A stretch of DNA of 64,000 bases from Spirochaetia bacterium (GCA_017446885.1 JAFSOR010000009.1:1-64000); one strand, 5' to 3'; numbered from the stretch's first letter, positions 40,552 to 50,076 are shown. Numbers and translations: made by a program. Notes: generated by a model from the sequence alone, not told the origin.

Positions 40552-42288
40552 ATGATTGATACAGGAAAACAGTTAGTAAATATAGTATACGATGCCCTTG
40601 CAGCAGTGTTCAAAGCCTCTGGGGCCGATGTTGATTTTACCCCCGATTCCATTATCCCGGGAATTCCACCCAAGCCGGAGCTTGGAGATGTGGCTTTTCC
40701 TATGTTTGCCTATGCCAAGAAGCTACGCCAGGCACCACCCAAGATAGCCTCTGATGTTGCAACCCATATCCAGGGTGTTCCGGGGCTCCAGGTGCTTACA
40801 GCAGGCCCATACGTCAACTTTAAGATAGACCGCAAGGCTGTAGCAGAAAAGACCCTGACTGCAGTGCTGGAACAGGGCGACACCTATGGCCGCACCGACA
40901 GCCTCAAGGGCAAGCGTATTATGGTCGAATTCTCGTGCCCTAACACAAACAAGCCACTCCACCTGGGGCACCTTAGGAACGACTCCTACGGCGAGAGCGT
41001 ATCCCGTATCTTTGCGGCCAACGGCGCCGAGGTCAAGAAAGTGAACCTTATAAACGACCGGGGCATACATATCTGCAAATCCATGGCTGCCTACCAGAAG
41101 TTCGGCGCCGGCACCACCCCTGAGTCAGAAAAAATCAAAGGCGACCACTTTGTTGGCGACTACTATGTAAAGTACAACACATGGTCCCAGACCGACGAGT
41201 CTGCCGAGCCTATAGCCCGGGACATGCTGGTAAAGTGGGAATCTGGAGACAGCGCCACAGTAGAGCTTTGGAAGCTTATGAACAAGTGGACAATAGACGG
41301 CATCTTCCAGACCTACAATAAGACAGGCATATCTTTCGACAAGATTTACTACGAGAGCCAGACTTACAAGCTGGGCAAGGATATTATCATGGAAGGGCTT
41401 GAGAAAGGGCTTTTCTATAAGAACGAGAAGGGGGCTGTCTGCATAGACCTTTCCGAGATTAACCTGGATACCAAGGTGCTGCTCCGCGGCGACGGCACAT
41501 CGGTCTATATAACTCAGGATATCGGCACTGCCATCTCGCGTCATAAGGACTGGCCGTTTGATGCCCTGTTCTATGTGGTGGGCTCGGAGCAGCAATACCA
41601 CTTCAAGGTGCTTTTCTACGTGCTCCAGAAGCTGGGCTTCGACTGGGCCAAAGACCTGCATCACCTTTCCTACGGTATGGTGAACCTGCCAGAGGGCAAG
41701 ATGAAGTCCAGGGAAGGGAAGGTGGTTGATGCCGACGACCTTATCGAAGAGCTTGAGAATATGGCCAAAGAAGAGATTATAGCCAAAGGAAGGGAATCTG
41801 AGATTCAGGATGTGGACAAAGCCGCAGAATCCATAGCTCTGGGCGCCCTTAATTATTTCCTCCTTTCCACAATCCCTACCAAGGATATGGTGTTCAACCC
41901 AAAAGAATCGCTCTCTTTCAACGGCAACACAGGACCGTACCTGCAGTATACAGGCGCCCGTATATGCACCATGCTGGGCAAGTACGAAGGCTCTACCGAG
42001 GCGGTGGACTACAGCCTTGCCACCAGCGATGATGAGTGGGAGATAATCAAGCTTATAGGTAACTTCGGCGAGACTGTAAAGCAGGCTGGTGCAGAGTACA
42101 ACCCTATGCTTATAGCAGTGTATCTCTACAACCTGGCAAAGCACTACAGCAAGTACTATCATGACTGCCCAATCTTAAAAAGCGAGCCAGATGTGGCCAA
42201 GGCCCGTGTAGTGCTGTCAAAGGCTGTGCTACAGGTGCTTAAGAATGGCTTTGCCTTAATAGGCATACCATTCCTTGAGGCAATGTAA
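40552..42288 (+). CDS. argS: Arginyl-tRNA synthetase
   Basis: 578 residues, class I. An N-terminal ArgRS domain (1-115) precedes FSCPNTNKPLHLGHLRND, with HLGH (137-140) as the HIGH motif. The KMSKS equivalent is GKMKSREG near 383-390. The C-terminal DALR anticodon domain ends ALIGIPFLEAM. It charges tRNA-Arg. It stands alone between lptD and a convergent thioesterase gene; TTAGGA precedes the ATG. Confidence 0.97.
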   Translation: MIDTGKQLVNIVYDALAAVFKASGADVDFTPDSIIPGIPPKPELGDVAFPMFAYAKKLRQAPPKIASDVATHIQGVPGLQVLTAGPYVNFKIDRKAVAEKTLTAVLEQGDTYGRTDSLKGKRIMVEFSCPNTNKPLHLGHLRNDSYGESVSRIFAANGAEVKKVNLINDRGIHICKSMAAYQKFGAGTTPESEKIKGDHFVGDYYVKYNTWSQTDESAEPIARDMLVKWESGDSATVELWKLMNKWTIDGIFQTYNKTGISFDKIYYESQTYKLGKDIIMEGLEKGLFYKNEKGAVCIDLSEINLDTKVLLRGDGTSVYITQDIGTAISRHKDWPFDALFYVVGSEQQYHFKVLFYVLQKLGFDWAKDLHHLSYGMVNLPEGKMKSREGKVVDADDLIEELENMAKEEIIAKGRESEIQDVDKAAESIALGALNYFLLSTIPTKDMVFNPKESLSFNGNTGPYLQYTGARICTMLGKYEGSTEAVDYSLATSDDEWEIIKLIGNFGETVKQAGAEYNPMLIAVYLYNLAKHYSKYYHDCPILKSEPDVAKARVVLSKAVLQVLKNGFALIGIPFLEAM

Positions 42289-42291
42289 GGG

Positions 42292-42645
42292 TCAGCGTAT
42301 CTGGGTTTTCTTCCCGTCTTCTCCAACTGCTGTGAAAGTTATGGTGGTGGAGAAAACTGGTTTCTTATTCTCTTCTTTATTATCCAGGATGTAGACATCA
42401 CAGCGGTAGGTGACACTGGTTTTGCCTACTTTTTCCTGCTGTGTGTCGAACCTGAGTATGGAGCCGTCGGGGATGCCACGGTTGAATGTTGTCTCTCCCA
42501 TGGCTCTTGTAACTAATTTCTTTCCTGGGAAATCTATGGCTGCTGCAATCCAGCAGAATTCATCTATCCAGCGGAGCATCTGCCCGCCGAAAAGGTGTCC
42601 GTGTTGGTTTAAATATTCTGGTCGTACAATCACATAGTTATCCAT
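42292..42645 (-). CDS. Hotdog-fold acyl-CoA thioesterase
   Basis: 117 residues, a single hotdog domain. NQHGHLFGGQMLRWIDEFCW (about 13-32) is the YciA/BACH-type acyl-CoA thioesterase signature with the central helix; ETTFNRGIPDGSILRF and SVTYRCDVYI are the following strands. It hydrolyses acyl-CoA in the cytoplasm; chain preference is not predictable. The gene is followed convergently by argS, 3 bases away. Confidence 0.9.
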   Translation of the reverse strand: MDNYVIVRPEYLNQHGHLFGGQMLRWIDEFCWIAAAIDFPGKKLVTRAMGETTFNRGIPDGSILRFDTQQEKVGKTSVTYRCDVYILDNKEENKKPVFSTTITFTAVGEDGKKTQIR

Positions 42646-42655
42646 AGTATCTCCC

Positions 42656-43423
42656 TTAGATTATGATCCTGAGGCCATCATAAGCCGGCTCTATCCCTGC
42701 AGGCAGCTCTGAAAGCAGCTTTGCGTGGTCTATGTCGTGGCACATGTGGGTAAAGTAGGTGCGCTCTGCCCCTATCTTCTTTGCTAAAGCCAGGGCCTTT
42801 TCCACTGTCAGGTGGGTAGGGTGGTCCTTGTACTTAAGGGCATCCAGCACCAGAACTTTAAGACCGTTCAGAAGATGCATAGAAGACTTCGGGATATAGC
42901 TGCAGTCTGTAAGGTATGCGAAATCACCTATCCTGTAACCGAATGTCTCAAGCTTTCCATGCAGCATAGGGACAGGAATTACCTCAAGCTTTCCCCCATC
43001 TTTAGTAGGAATATAGAAAGGCCCTTCCACAGGATTCAGCTGAATATGGGGTTTGCCGCCACCCATCTGGGTCACGTTGAAGATATAGTCAAAGCGCTTG
43101 CGTATTATGCCTACCACTTTGGTGCTGCCATAGACTGGCATAGGACTATTGAATGTCATAGGACGGATATCATCCAGGCCGTGCAGGTGGTCGGCATGGG
43201 TGTGGGTAATAAGCACGGCATCGGCAGTAGAAAGCTTTTCCCGCAGCATCTGAATCCGGAACTCAGGGGTCATATCTATGATTATGTCAGCCCCCTCGGC
43301 ACGTACATATACCGAGCAGCGGGTCCGGTTGTTCCTGGGGTCAGCCGATGTACATACAGGGCAGTCGCAGCCTATGACCGGGATGCCGTGGGATGTCCCT
43401 GTCCCTAAGAATATTACTTCCAT
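42656..43423 (-). CDS. PhnP-like metallo-beta-lactamase-fold hydrolase
   Basis: 255 residues. GTGTSHGIPVIGCDCPVCTS (about 7-26) is typical of PhnP-like phosphodiesterases with a Cys-rich zinc loop. The di-metal HxHxDH motif is HTHADHLHGLDD near 74, followed by YLTDCSYIP and THMCHDIDH. Related enzymes cleave cyclic phosphodiesters. It follows the GDPD gene by 8 bases on the same strand, so both may process phosphodiesters; the exact substrate is unknown. Confidence 0.9.
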   Translation of the reverse strand: MEVIFLGTGTSHGIPVIGCDCPVCTSADPRNNRTRCSVYVRAEGADIIIDMTPEFRIQMLREKLSTADAVLITHTHADHLHGLDDIRPMTFNSPMPVYGSTKVVGIIRKRFDYIFNVTQMGGGKPHIQLNPVEGPFYIPTKDGGKLEVIPVPMLHGKLETFGYRIGDFAYLTDCSYIPKSSMHLLNGLKVLVLDALKYKDHPTHLTVEKALALAKKIGAERTYFTHMCHDIDHAKLLSELPAGIEPAYDGLRIII

Positions 43424-43431
43424 TTCCTGCC

Positions 43432-44181
43432 TTATTTTCCGCTGCAGTAATAGTCGGCGATATTGGTGAATATATCGGTTACACCCAGCTTCTCAAGGGC
43501 AGCAAAATCGTAGTGCTTGCATGGCTCCTTGCCAGGATAGAATATCTCTTCCTCGTTCCAGACACGGATAGGAAGGTCTGTTTTCTCCCTGATATTTGGA
43601 ACATCCAGCATCTCCACATATGGATGGAGCGCATTCACTGGATACTTCTGAGAGAACTCAAGGCACAGTCTCTCGGAGTCGTAGAGGATTCCGGCGTTCA
43701 CATACGGATATTTCTGCTTAATAAGTACAATTGAGTCGGGGTTGAATGAGGAATATACAATGTACTTGTCCAATCCCCATTCCTTGACCAGTGCCACAAT
43801 CATATCCTCGATTCCCTCATAGCGCACTTCGCTGGTCTTAAGCTCTATGTTTATAAGAAGTCCTTTTGCAAGGCACACAGGCTTAAGGAGTGTGAATACC
43901 TCTTCTATGGTCGGCACCTGGGTATACTGCGGAACTCCGTTTACAGGATGGGTCTCTATCTTAAGGGCTTTGATTTCTTCCAGTGTAAAGTCCTTTACCC
44001 AGCCTGTGCCGTTTGTGGTCCTGTCCACTTTCTCGTCATGGATAACCACCATCTTGCGGTCTTTTGTAAGCTGGATATCAAGCTCGATTCCTGTTACAGG
44101 CAGCTTGCTTGCAGCCTCGAATGACTGCAGTGTATTCTCTGGCCAGGTATAACAACACCCTCTATGGGCCCAAATTTTCAT
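43432..44181 (-). CDS. Glycerophosphodiester phosphodiesterase
   Basis: 249 residues. KIWAHRGCCYTWPENTLQSF (residues 2-21) holds the catalytic His-Arg and the Glu of the PEN motif; GIELDIQLTKD and VVIHDEKVDRTTNGTG supply the remaining metal and general-acid residues. It cleaves glycerophosphodiesters to glycerol-3-phosphate and an alcohol. No signal peptide, so cytoplasmic, UgpQ-like. GGAGGCTTTT before the ATG at 44181 selects this start over one four codons upstream that would overlap the ribosome site. Confidence 0.94.
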   Translation of the reverse strand: MKIWAHRGCCYTWPENTLQSFEAASKLPVTGIELDIQLTKDRKMVVIHDEKVDRTTNGTGWVKDFTLEEIKALKIETHPVNGVPQYTQVPTIEEVFTLLKPVCLAKGLLINIELKTSEVRYEGIEDMIVALVKEWGLDKYIVYSSFNPDSIVLIKQKYPYVNAGILYDSERLCLEFSQKYPVNALHPYVEMLDVPNIREKTDLPIRVWNEEEIFYPGKEPCKHYDFAALEKLGVTDIFTNIADYYCSGK

Positions 44182-44257
44182 AAAAGCCTCCATGTTTGAG
44201 TTTTAATAACTATAGCAAATTATAGCACGGATTTTTCCTGTTGTCATTACAGGAATT

Positions 44258-45304
44258 TCATTCTGAAAAAAGGATTATGTCGTCTGGCGATACAGTAAGG
44301 CTGCATTCTGCCATATCCATATGGAAAGGGTAGGTGTCGTAGACTGTCAGCAGTCCCATAGGAGTCTGCACAGTGCAGGTGTAGAATCTTCCATAAAATA
44401 TGCGGTCTACAATTCTGCCCTTTATGATATTATCTTCTGTCCCATTTGCAGCTGTACAGCATTCAGGGCGGAAGAACAGGGTCACCCTATCCCCGGCAGA
44501 GTACTTGTAAGATCTGTTCTGCACCTTGAATATCTGCCCTTGGGTACAGCGTACTTCCACCAGGTCTCCTGCAGATGATACAGTGCCTTCAATTATGTTG
44601 GACTGCCCTACAAACTTAGCTGTGTAGAGGGTCTTGGGCTTAAAGTATATTTCCTGCGGCGTGCCGGTGCATTCTATGTTACCGCGGCGGAAAACCGAGA
44701 TACGGTCCGATATGGTCATGGCCTCCTCCTGGTCGTGGGTAACATATATGGTTGTAAGCTTGTTTTTTCTATGGGTTTCCACTATCTGTGCCTTAAGGGA
44801 TGCCTTAAGCTTCTCGTCCGCAGCACTTAAGGGCTCGTCCAGGAGCAGCAGGGCAGGGTTTACTGCAATAGCACGGGCCAGGGCAATGCGCTGTTTCTCG
44901 CCACCCGATAGTGTTTCTATCTTGCGTTTCTCGTAGCCTGGAAGCTCCACAGCCTCTAAAAGCTCCTTGGTCCTGGTCTTTATCTTGTCCTTAGGCCAGT
45001 GCTGTGTCTCGGGACCGTAGGCAATATTCTTTTCTACATTCATATTGGGAAACAGGGCATAGTCCTGGAATACTATGGATATGCTGCGTTTTTCAGGCGG
45101 CAGGTCGGTTATATCTTTTCCATCCAGGTAGATGCGCCCTGAATCGGGGGTGTTGAACCCTGCTATAATGCGGAGCAGAGTGGTCTTGCCACAGCCAGAA
45201 GGACCTAAGAATGTGTGGAATTCCCCCTGCTTAAGCTCCAGGTCTGCATTAAGAGTGAACTTGCCAGGATAGCTTATTTTTATGTTCTCAAGTTTCAGTT
45301 TCAT
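44258..45304 (-). CDS. thiQ: Thiamine ABC transporter ATP-binding protein
   Basis: 348 residues. Walker A is GPSGCGKTT (about 34-42), signature LSGGEKQRIAL near 130, Walker B LLLLDEPLSAAD, then a C-terminal TOBE-like domain (about 245-348), longer than E. coli ThiQ and more like the FbpC/PotA branch. It drives import by the permease encoded just upstream (ATGA overlap). The TPP riboswitch at the head of the operon makes thiamine or its phosphates the likely substrate. Confidence 0.9.
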   Translation of the reverse strand: MKLKLENIKISYPGKFTLNADLELKQGEFHTFLGPSGCGKTTLLRIIAGFNTPDSGRIYLDGKDITDLPPEKRSISIVFQDYALFPNMNVEKNIAYGPETQHWPKDKIKTRTKELLEAVELPGYEKRKIETLSGGEKQRIALARAIAVNPALLLLDEPLSAADEKLKASLKAQIVETHRKNKLTTIYVTHDQEEAMTISDRISVFRRGNIECTGTPQEIYFKPKTLYTAKFVGQSNIIEGTVSSAGDLVEVRCTQGQIFKVQNRSYKYSAGDRVTLFFRPECCTAANGTEDNIIKGRIVDRIFYGRFYTCTVQTPMGLLTVYDTYPFHMDMAECSLTVSPDDIILFSE

Positions 45305-46929
45305 AGGCTTACCTCTCCAAGGCGGTCAATAGCATAGAAAGCTGCTATGCAGATTAAGAGCAGCACAGTTCCCATGGCGCAGGCCTGGTAGAACCGGTAG
45401 GCTCCTATAAGACGGTATATTGCGACAGGCATGGTGGTAAAGCCTTCGGGCGACAGCATAAGGGCGCCATTAACCTCGCCGGCCGATACTGCAAATGCAA
45501 ATATACCGGCTGTGAATATGCCGTTTTTTATCATAGGGAGCTTTACTGTCCATAGAATTCTAAGAGGTCTTGCACCCAGGCTCTGGGCACACTCTATGCA
45601 TCTTCTGTTTATCCTGCTGTAGAACAGGGATACAGCTTTTATGGTAAAAGGGAGGACAGCTGCTGTATGCACAGCCACAAGAAGTATTTTGCCGTTGGGT
45701 CTGAAACCCAGCTTTGAGATAGTAAGCAGATATCCTAATCCCAGCAGTATGGAAGAGATAGCCAGGGAAGCAAAAAAGAATATCTGCACCAGAAAGGAGC
45801 CTTTAGGCCACCTGGATATGACTGCTGCAATGACCAGCGACAGCAGGACAGCACATATTACGGTAGATACTGCTATAAAGACTGTGTTAAGCACAGGGCG
45901 GTACATCACAGGCTGGGCAAAAGATGTGTACCAGTTCAAGGTAAATCCTCCACTTAAGCCCCATCTTCCATTGCCGGTGAACGAATTGAACGCTATGGTC
46001 ACCATAGGAAGTGCCACGTATAGAAGAAGGAAGAGCACATAGAGCAGGGCAGGAATGCTGTGTGCCATAGAAAGCGATTTAAGCGGCACTTCCTCATTCC
46101 TGCCTGCAGAACCTGAATATCTTTGCTCCCTATGCCCGGCTGCTGTGTAGATAGATATGAATACCAGTGCGAACAATGTCTCAAGGCCGCCCAGGGCGCA
46201 GGCTTTGGCAATATGCGAAGTAGTGCGGGCCAGCTTGTATATCTCAACCTCCATGGTGGAGTACTGGGGGCCGCCTCCAAGCACCAGCACTATGGAAAAG
46301 CTCATGAAACACTCTACAAATATCAGGGCGCAGGAGGCAACTACGGCGCTTGTTATCCAGGGCAGTGTAACAGTGTAGAACAGCCGCACTTTGCCGGCCC
46401 CCAGGCTGCGCCCTGCCTCGTACAGCGATTTAGGTATCTTTTCCCACACCGGGTATACAAACCTGATGAACAGGGGAATGTTGTAGAAGGTGTGGGCTAT
46501 AAGGATGGCCTTGAGGCTGTACAGAACCTTTAGCGGCGGTTCGGCTGCCCCTGTCAGGGCCATAAGGGCACGGTTTATTATGCCGTTGTTGCCTATAAGA
46601 AGTACTATGCCCAGCACTGCCGCTATAGGGGGCAGTACAAAAGGGACGGTAATAAGGGCCTTTAGAAAGCCTTTGCCCCTGAATGTATATTTTGCCAGGA
46701 TATATGCCCCCGGAAAGCCTATTGCTGCGCTTAAAAAGGTGCTGAGTGCCCCCTGTTCAAGGGAGAACAGGCATATCTTGCGGCAGTAGCTGTCACCCAG
46801 CACCGAAACCAGCCCCTCCTTGGAGAACCCTGTCATGAACACAGTTATCACCGGAACATAGAAGAACAGGATTAAAAGCAGAAATGGAATGAGGAATAGA
46901 AAAAGAAGGGGCAGCCGGGTCTCTTTCAT
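45301..46929 (-). CDS. thiP: Thiamine ABC transporter permease, two fused domains
   Basis: 542 residues with about 12 membrane segments in two binding-protein-dependent permease units. EAA loops: YEAGRSLGAGKVRLFYTVTL in the first half (near 168), and IECAQSLGARPLRILWTVKL in the second (near 440). This fused layout is the norm for ThiP and FbpB. Both gene ends overlap their neighbours by 4 bases, giving a tightly coupled thiB-thiP-thiQ operon. Confidence 0.92.
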   Translation of the reverse strand: MKETRLPLLFLFLIPFLLLILFFYVPVITVFMTGFSKEGLVSVLGDSYCRKICLFSLEQGALSTFLSAAIGFPGAYILAKYTFRGKGFLKALITVPFVLPPIAAVLGIVLLIGNNGIINRALMALTGAAEPPLKVLYSLKAILIAHTFYNIPLFIRFVYPVWEKIPKSLYEAGRSLGAGKVRLFYTVTLPWITSAVVASCALIFVECFMSFSIVLVLGGGPQYSTMEVEIYKLARTTSHIAKACALGGLETLFALVFISIYTAAGHREQRYSGSAGRNEEVPLKSLSMAHSIPALLYVLFLLLYVALPMVTIAFNSFTGNGRWGLSGGFTLNWYTSFAQPVMYRPVLNTVFIAVSTVICAVLLSLVIAAVISRWPKGSFLVQIFFFASLAISSILLGLGYLLTISKLGFRPNGKILLVAVHTAAVLPFTIKAVSLFYSRINRRCIECAQSLGARPLRILWTVKLPMIKNGIFTAGIFAFAVSAGEVNGALMLSPEGFTTMPVAIYRLIGAYRFYQACAMGTVLLLICIAAFYAIDRLGEVSL

Positions 46930-47951
46930 TTTGCCATGGTGCTTTTAAGCCAGCCGTCAAGCCAGCTGTCCAGATTCTTATCTATATCTTCGGCATCCAA
47001 AAGAAGCGGCTTGTCAGATACAGGGGCGCTCTTATAGGAGTCTGGCATTGGAATATCGATTACAGGATACATCCAGTTGGTAAGCGGTATCTCGGACTGA
47101 AAATCTTCGGACAGTATAAAGTCCATGAACTTTTTGGCAGCCTCCATATGCGGTGCACCTTTAAGTATTCCGACCCCTTCGGTCTGCATATAGTTGCCAT
47201 CGTCAAAAAGGACAGTCTTTATATTGTCGATTTTATCGTATTCCACATGGTAGGCAGGGCTTGTGGTGTAGCTTATTACCATGGGTGCCTCGCCGCTTGT
47301 GAAAAGGCCATAGCCCGAACTCCATCCCTCAGATACTGTAAGGATGTTGGGCATAAGTTTTTTCCAGTACTCCTTGTAGCCTTCGCCCTTGCACTTTACA
47401 GTCCACATCAGAAAGCCAAGTCCGGGGCTTGATGTACGCGGATCCATGACTATAAGGGATTTTTTGTACTCAGGTTTCAAAAGGTCATCCAGGCTTTTGG
47501 GCGGATTCTTTATCTTGTTGCTGTCATATACCAGGGCAAAGAAGCTGTAGTCGTAGGGAATAAGATGATATGTCTTGTCAAACAGGAGATCATCCTTTAC
47601 TTTCTCTATTCCTTCGGGCTTGTAAGGGACAAGGATGTCGTTCTTGAGCACAGTGGATAGAAGGTTGTTGTCTGCCCCGATTATTATGTCGGCAGTCTGA
47701 TTTTCCTTGTTCATTATGGCCAGGTTCACAATCTCGCCGGTGCTTCCTACCTGGCGGCTTTCGATTTTTATACCATACTTTTTCTCAAAGATAGGGAATA
47801 CCACAGGGGCAGGTCCCCATTCCGAAAGGAAAGAGTCGCTTGCATAAATTACAAGCTTGTCAGAATCCGATGCAGCTTTTTCCTTAGAGCCGCCGGCAAA
47901 TACAGACACAGCCATGCAGAGACAAAGAACAGTTAAAAGTGATTTTTTCAT
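46926..47951 (-). CDS. thiB: Thiamine-binding periplasmic protein
   Basis: 341 residues. A signal peptide (1-19) ends VSVFAGG, without a lipobox Cys. The mature protein follows the TbpA/ThiB type of solute-binding fold: LVIYASDSFLSEWGPAPVVF, NQTADIIIGADNNLLSTVL, DPRTSSPGLGFLMWTVK and EGWSSGYGLFTSGEAPMVIS. It captures thiamine or TMP/TPP in the periplasm for ThiPQ. It is the first gene after the TPP riboswitch, with GGGAGG before the ATG. Confidence 0.92.
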   Translation of the reverse strand: MKKSLLTVLCLCMAVSVFAGGSKEKAASDSDKLVIYASDSFLSEWGPAPVVFPIFEKKYGIKIESRQVGSTGEIVNLAIMNKENQTADIIIGADNNLLSTVLKNDILVPYKPEGIEKVKDDLLFDKTYHLIPYDYSFFALVYDSNKIKNPPKSLDDLLKPEYKKSLIVMDPRTSSPGLGFLMWTVKCKGEGYKEYWKKLMPNILTVSEGWSSGYGLFTSGEAPMVISYTTSPAYHVEYDKIDNIKTVLFDDGNYMQTEGVGILKGAPHMEAAKKFMDFILSEDFQSEIPLTNWMYPVIDIPMPDSYKSAPVSDKPLLLDAEDIDKNLDSWLDGWLKSTMAK

Positions 47952-47965
47952 GATACCTCCCGCAT

Positions 47966-48055
47966 GGGGTGGTGAGAAGAACGGTTTTCCTACGCCAGCA
48001 TTACCTGGATCAGGTCAAAGGGTATAATCTCAGAGATTCATACGAATCCCACCCC
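47966..48055 (-). promoter_or_regulatory. TPP riboswitch (THI element)
   Basis: On the minus strand P1 arms GGGGTG and CACCCC enclose the conserved CTGAGA, ACCCTTTGACCTGATC, and GGTAATGCTGGCGTAGGAAA blocks. The 3' arm ends only a few bases before the GGGAGG ribosome site of thiB, favouring control of translation. It lowers thiBPQ expression when TPP is plentiful. Confidence 0.96.
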
Positions 48056-48088
48056 AAAAAAATTAAAAGGCTGCATTGCTGCAGCCTC
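48056..48088 (-). terminator. Terminator of tRNA-Asn
   Basis: On the minus strand AGGCTGCA-GCAA-TGCAGCCT is followed by TTTTAATTTTTTT, ending at the first bases of the TPP riboswitch. Confidence 0.88.
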
Positions 48089-48093
48089 AGTTT

Positions 48094-48166
48094 CTCCCCC
48101 GGACAGACTCGAACTGCCGACCTAGTGGTTAACAGCCACCCGCTCTACCGGCTGAGCTACAGGGGA
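48094..48166 (-). tRNA. tRNA-Asn (GTT anticodon)
   Basis: 73 nt on the minus strand. Acceptor TCCCCTG pairs with CGGGGGA; D-arm AGCTCAGCCGGTAGAGC; anticodon loop CTGTTAA gives GTT; T-arm GGCAGTTCGAGTCTGTC; discriminator G. CCA is not encoded. It has its own consensus promoter and a terminator. Confidence 0.97.
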
Positions 48167-48177
48167 ATGATGAATGT

Positions 48178-48206
48178 ATCTTAATTAAATGGGCACTTTG
48201 TGTCAA
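48178..48206 (-). promoter_or_regulatory. Promoter of tRNA-Asn
   Basis: TTGACA (48206-48201), 17-bp spacer, TAAGAT (48183-48178) on the minus strand, about 12 bases before the tRNA; it overlaps the end of the NUDIX coding region. Confidence 0.85.
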
Positions 48207-48759
48207 GTGGATATTGCTTAATTATCTTTTTGCAGCCGTCGGCCAGAATAGTGTCGTGGTCAAAGGCCAGGAAACAGCCCCTGCTGTCTTTCTCAAGCAC
48301 AATATCGCCATTCTTTATAGATACTATTTCTCCATCTGAATACTTTACAGTAAACCATCGGGCATCCGATGCATCATCACCTGCTTTTATATCAAGCCTG
48401 CTCCGGTCCACCACAGTGCAGTAGGCGGCAGATACCACCCAGCCCCGGGGGTCGCGTCCAGGTGCGCTGTATACACCTAATAAGGAAGTCTCAACACCGG
48501 TAAGGCCAGTCTCTTCCTCAAGCTCCCGCGCGGCTGTCTGGGCAAGAGTCTCCCCCTTGTCGGCAAAACCGCCCGGGAATGCCCACCTGGTCATGAACGG
48601 ATGCCCTTTGCGCTGTATCAGAAGCACTTCAAGGCCAAACTTGCTGCTCAAAGAGAAAAGCACGTTGTCGGCAGTCAGACATGGTTTGGGGTATTTGTCA
48701 GAATTATACTGACGGAGGAATTCCTCCTCCGTCAGACCATTTTTATCTTTTAGTTCCAT
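48181..48759 (-). CDS. NUDIX hydrolase
   Basis: 192 residues. The NUDIX box GGFADKGETLAQTAARELEE (about 70-89) continues ETGL. An upstream VLLIQRKGHPFMTRWAFPGG and downstream LGVYSAPGRDPRGWVVSAAY are typical of ADP-ribose pyrophosphatase-like or NrtR-type NUDIX domains; there is no winged-helix C-terminus, so it is an enzyme, not an NrtR regulator. It is co-oriented with the alcohol dehydrogenase, 1 base after its stop. Confidence 0.9.
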   Translation of the reverse strand: MELKDKNGLTEEEFLRQYNSDKYPKPCLTADNVLFSLSSKFGLEVLLIQRKGHPFMTRWAFPGGFADKGETLAQTAARELEEETGLTGVETSLLGVYSAPGRDPRGWVVSAAYCTVVDRSRLDIKAGDDASDARWFTVKYSDGEIVSIKNGDIVLEKDSRGCFLAFDHDTILADGCKKIIKQYPLDTKCPFN

Positions 48760-48760
48760 A

Positions 48761-49978
48761 TCAGAAATCTACTTCTGTATCATAGTAGCAGCACTTAAGG
48801 AGTTTTTCCATCTCCTCCTGGTTAGGCTGCCGTGGGTTTGAGCCTGTGCATGCGTCTAAAATAGCATTCTTTGCAATCTCAGGAAGTCTCTCAAGGAATA
48901 TCTTCTCCGGTACAAAGCCCTGTTCTGTAGGGTAGCTGTCTGCGCCGTAGTTCTTGATGCAGTGCGGAATGTTCAGCTTGTCGTTGAAGCCTCTGATGTA
49001 TGCAATCAGGTTTGCCAGCTTCTCATCGTCGTCCTTGCCGCCCAGCTTCATGTAATCTGCGATTACGCCATAGCGCTTCTTGGCCTCGGGGTTCTTTGCG
49101 TTGTATGCGATAACCTTAGGCAGGTACATAGCGTTTGCCGCACCGTGGATTATGTGGGCGCCCAGGTCTGCGAATACTGCTCCTGTCTTATGAGCCATGG
49201 AGTGCACGATTCCCAGGAGTCCAGATGAGAATGCAATACCTGCAAGGCACTGTGCGCTGTGCATGTTGTCTCTTGCTTTCATATTGCCGTTGTAGGAGTC
49301 TACCAGATCCCGCTGGATCATCTCTATTGCATGGATTGCAGGTGCATCGGTAAAGTCGCTGTGCACTGTGGATACATAAGCTTCTACAGCGTGGGTCAGT
49401 GCATCCATTCCAGTGTGTGCAACCAGCTTCTTTGGCATAGTCTCGGCCAGGTCAGGGTCTACGATTGCAACATCAGGGGTAATCTGGAAGTCTGCGATAG
49501 GGTATTTGATGCCTTTCTGGTAGTCGGTGATGATTGAGAATGCAGTTACCTCTGTAGCTGTTCCAGATGTGGATGATACAGCGCAGAACTTAGCCTTGGT
49601 CCTGAGCTTTGGAAGGCCGAACACCTTGCACATATCTGCAAATGTTGTCTCGGGGTACTCATACTTAATCCACATAGCCTTTGCAGCATCGATAGGGGAA
49701 CCGCCGCCTATTGCAACAATCCAGTCTGGCTTGAACTCCTGCATCACTGCAGCTCCTTTCATTACTGTATCTACTGATGGGTCTGGCTCGATTCCCTCAA
49801 ACAGGGTAACTGTCATTCCAGCCTCTTCCAGGTATTTCTGTGCTCTGTCCAGGAATCCGAACTTCTTCATGCTGCCGCCGCCGACACAGATTATTGCTCT
49901 TTTTCCTTCCAGTGTCTTAAGAGCCTCAAGCGCTCCTTTGCCGTGGTAAATGTCTCTTGGATTGGTAAATCTCTGCAT
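48761..49978 (-). CDS. Iron-containing alcohol dehydrogenase
   Basis: 405 residues, type III ADH. The NAD-binding region AIICVGGGSMKKFGFLD and GGGSPIDAAKAMW (about 93-105) precede the metal ligands, VAHTGMDALTHAVEAYVS and GIVHSMAHKTGAVF with MAH, and IIHGAANAMYLP. It interconverts aldehydes and alcohols (butanol, 1,3-propanediol or ethanol type) with NAD(P)H, fitting fermentation alongside PFL. AAGGAGC precedes the ATG. Confidence 0.93.
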   Translation of the reverse strand: MQRFTNPRDIYHGKGALEALKTLEGKRAIICVGGGSMKKFGFLDRAQKYLEEAGMTVTLFEGIEPDPSVDTVMKGAAVMQEFKPDWIVAIGGGSPIDAAKAMWIKYEYPETTFADMCKVFGLPKLRTKAKFCAVSSTSGTATEVTAFSIITDYQKGIKYPIADFQITPDVAIVDPDLAETMPKKLVAHTGMDALTHAVEAYVSTVHSDFTDAPAIHAIEMIQRDLVDSYNGNMKARDNMHSAQCLAGIAFSSGLLGIVHSMAHKTGAVFADLGAHIIHGAANAMYLPKVIAYNAKNPEAKKRYGVIADYMKLGGKDDDEKLANLIAYIRGFNDKLNIPHCIKNYGADSYPTEQGFVPEKIFLERLPEIAKNAILDACTGSNPRQPNQEEMEKLLKCCYYDTEVDF

Positions 49979-50076
49979 ATTTAAATGCTCCTTATTGTGA
50001 TTTAATTCTCATTATTAAGAACCATTCCTAATTATATCTTGAAAGGGAAGAAATGTCTATAAAATAAATAAAGTAC

